Origin: Spirochaetales bacterium
GTDB lineage: Bacteria > Spirochaetota > Spirochaetia > Sphaerochaetales > Sphaerochaetaceae
Direction of reading: 5' to 3'
Length of the DNA stretch: 7,362 bases
Assembly (NCBI GenBank): GCA_012800465.1
Contig: JAAZJI010000244.1
Span: forward strand, 1 to 7,362
Both the position numbers and the translations under genes were made by a program. Numbering within the stretch: the stretch's first letter is position 1; every line of letters begins with the position of its first letter. The notes under the pieces are model-generated. The model saw nothing but the letters and a program-made list of their open reading frames with translations, was not told the DNA's origin and searched no databases. Shown here one piece after another: positions 6,057-7,362 of this stretch.

Positions 6057-7153
6057 GCCTTCTTTCTCCTTATGTGAAGAATGGAAACGATGACGAGCAC
6101 GACGCTGTACCCCGTCAAGAGAAGCATCGAGCCTCTGAGCGTCGAGTAATTGCCCAGCATGTTCACCTTCAGCAACTCGTCGCTGATCAGTGAAACGGGA
6201 TTCAGCTTGAGAAGAAGCGGGAAGGTGCGCTTGATGATCAGGCGGATTCCGTGACTGTACAGTCCGCCGATTCCGGACAGGATCAGCAGCGAGCTGATGA
6301 TCGCCGCCGTCTGCAGGGATTCCTTTTCGATGACCGTCCCCAAAAAGAGTCCCCATGAGATTCCGAAGGTCAGAGCGGCGAGAAGGATCGCGATGTTGTT
6401 GGGATCGGGCGAGAAGAAATGCTGTTTCAAGATGAATTCCAGATAGATCACCATCACCACGACCAGGAACAAAGACCACAGATAGCTGGTGACGACGCTG
6501 ATCATGACTTGCCAGGCCTTGGATGTCGGCGATGAAGCGTTTCTCAATGCGACCGTCTGCCTGCCGGCGATCAGGCGATTGCCGATAGTGCCGGAAAGAT
6601 ACGCGCCGTAGAGACTGATCATGGCAAATAGCGCATAGAAGATGACATCGATCGGGCTGTGCTTCTCGTCACTGCTCTTCACATAGGTCCGCTCGAAATC
6701 ATAGGCGTCGAACGGCAGCCGGAGCGATGAGATCTGCTTGGTCGTCGTGAGGACTTCATCCATGATCAACTGGCCGATCCCGTTCCTGTTGATGAAGAGG
6801 TTCAGATCCTCGTCGACGTACGCGTCGATCCGGTCGTTCCCGAGCTCTTCAAGCGCCCGATCCTTTTCCAGCATCGTCCCTTCGAACAGCCCGGTCTCGA
6901 GGGTGGACCTGTCAAGTGTGTCAAAGTCCGGCCGCTTCTTCGGCTCGTCGACGAAGGAGAGCGGAATGAAGGCGTTTTCATGATAGGCGATGACTACTTT
7001 TTCCACCTCGATCTCCCTGAATCGCAGCTGAGCGAAGAAGATGGTGAAGATCGTCAGCAGGATCAGGGGGAAGCCCATCATCCAGAACATGTTGAAATAG
7101 TTTCCAAGAAACACTTTCAACTCATATTTGATATAGGTGAGGATTCGAATCAT
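6053..7153 (-). CDS. ABC-2 type transporter permease (first subunit)
   Basis: A 366-residue membrane protein with the same plan as its neighbour. One helix at about residues 22-42 (GFPLILLTIFTIFF) is followed by a charged extracytoplasmic domain to about 165, then helices near 168-190, 216-240, 254-275, 281-300 and 339-360. The short cytoplasmic loop between helices two and three (NRLIAGRQTVALRNASSPTS, 192-211) is a typical contact region for the ATPase: ABC-2 permeases often carry a similar R-rich loop there. Together with 4944-6056 it would form a heterodimeric exporter channel. ATG 7153 overlaps the ATPase stop by one base (TGATG), and the stop at 6053 overlaps the next permease start, so the three subunits are likely made in fixed proportion. 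No damage is seen. Confidence 0.86.
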   Translation of the reverse strand: MIRILTYIKYELKVFLGNYFNMFWMMGFPLILLTIFTIFFAQLRFREIEVEKVVIAYHENAFIPLSFVDEPKKRPDFDTLDRSTLETGLFEGTMLEKDRALEELGNDRIDAYVDEDLNLFINRNGIGQLIMDEVLTTTKQISSLRLPFDAYDFERTYVKSSDEKHSPIDVIFYALFAMISLYGAYLSGTIGNRLIAGRQTVALRNASSPTSKAWQVMISVVTSYLWSLFLVVVMVIYLEFILKQHFFSPDPNNIAILLAALTFGISWGLFLGTVIEKESLQTAAIISSLLILSGIGGLYSHGIRLIIKRTFPLLLKLNPVSLISDELLKVNMLGNYSTLRGSMLLLTGYSVVLVIVSILHIRRKKA

Positions 7154-7362
7154 CAGTCTCTCAGCTCCTTGCCGGTCAGTTCCAGAAATACGTCGTTCAA
7201 CGTCGGCACTTCCGTATACAGCTTCACGTACGTCAATCCTTTCTCTTTCAGGAACTGGGCGACATCACCGATATTGCCCTTGTTGTTGTCGAATTTGACG
7301 GTGTATTCCGAATCCTCGATCGTAACGTCGATGACATGGGAGAGGTTTCTCAAATCTTTGAG
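7153..7362 (-). CDS. ABC transporter ATP-binding protein, C-terminal 69 residues only
   Basis: The frame is open to the window edge, so only the end of the protein is seen. The Walker, signature and switch motifs are outside. The visible part is the regulatory C-terminal domain common to DrrA/NatA-like ATPases: a beta-rich segment (VIDVTIEDSEYTVKFDN), a helix (IGDVAQFLKEKGL), and the very common terminal motif PTLNDVFLELTGKELRD. This ATPase would bind to the two permeases that follow and drive export by ATP hydrolysis. The stop overlaps the permease start by one base. Internal TTG at 7353 is not a start; the gene begins beyond base 7362. Confidence 0.85.
   Translation of the reverse strand, partial: LKDLRNLSHVIDVTIEDSEYTVKFDNNKGNIGDVAQFLKEKGLTYVKLYTEVPTLNDVFLELTGKELRD

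Noticed and set aside
6057..6479. N-terminal extension of the second permease to 511 residues
   Set aside because: This segment is the first permease read out of frame. The ATG at 6056 has AAGGAG upstream and begins directly with a membrane-protein N-terminus.

Overview
This is a GC-rich bacterial window in which every supported gene lies on the minus strand. A visibly AT-rich accessory stretch sits in the middle (sampled by eye: 16 G/C of 60 at 3181-3240 against 41 of 60 at 1921-1980). The gene content suggests Bacillota or a related lineage: tagaturonate epimerase, a TGS/ThrRS-like nucleoside kinase, a Clostridia-type toxin-antitoxin pair and a Clostridia-type small membrane protein. Spirochaetota is a possible alternative. 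The taxonomic call is weak because no rRNA or other marker gene is present.

In transcription order (right to left), the window opens with the last 69 residues of an ABC transporter ATPase (7153-7362). Two ABC-2 type permeases (6053-7153 and 4944-6056) and a family 6 hypoxanthine-DNA glycosylase (4390-4941) follow. Start and stop codons overlap or nearly touch at each junction, so these four genes look like one translationally coupled operon: a small-molecule or lipid exporter plus one DNA repair enzyme riding along.

After it comes an accessory zone (about 2940-4390). It holds a RelE/HigB-type toxin recognisable only over its C-terminal half, its overlapping and intact HTH antitoxin, a frameshifted C-terminal remnant of a winged-helix ATP-binding protein that had not been obvious as an ORF, an unnamed four-helix membrane protein in AT-rich DNA, and a 295-bp stretch without genes but with small repeats. 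It reads as a scar of several insertions and deletions.

The left third is a two-gene unit: a kinase made of TGS, ThrRS-editing-like and uridine-kinase-like domains (1166-2851), then tagaturonate epimerase UxaE (1-1156, cut by the window edge). The Shine-Dalgarno of uxaE overlaps the kinase stop codon, so the two are probably co-expressed and may share a role in hexuronate metabolism. I see no CRISPR array, tRNA, rRNA, complete mobile element or clearly new system. The most interesting points are the decaying toxin-antitoxin locus with a palindrome in a promoter spacer, the tetranucleotide-duplication pseudogene and the kinase-uxaE coupling.
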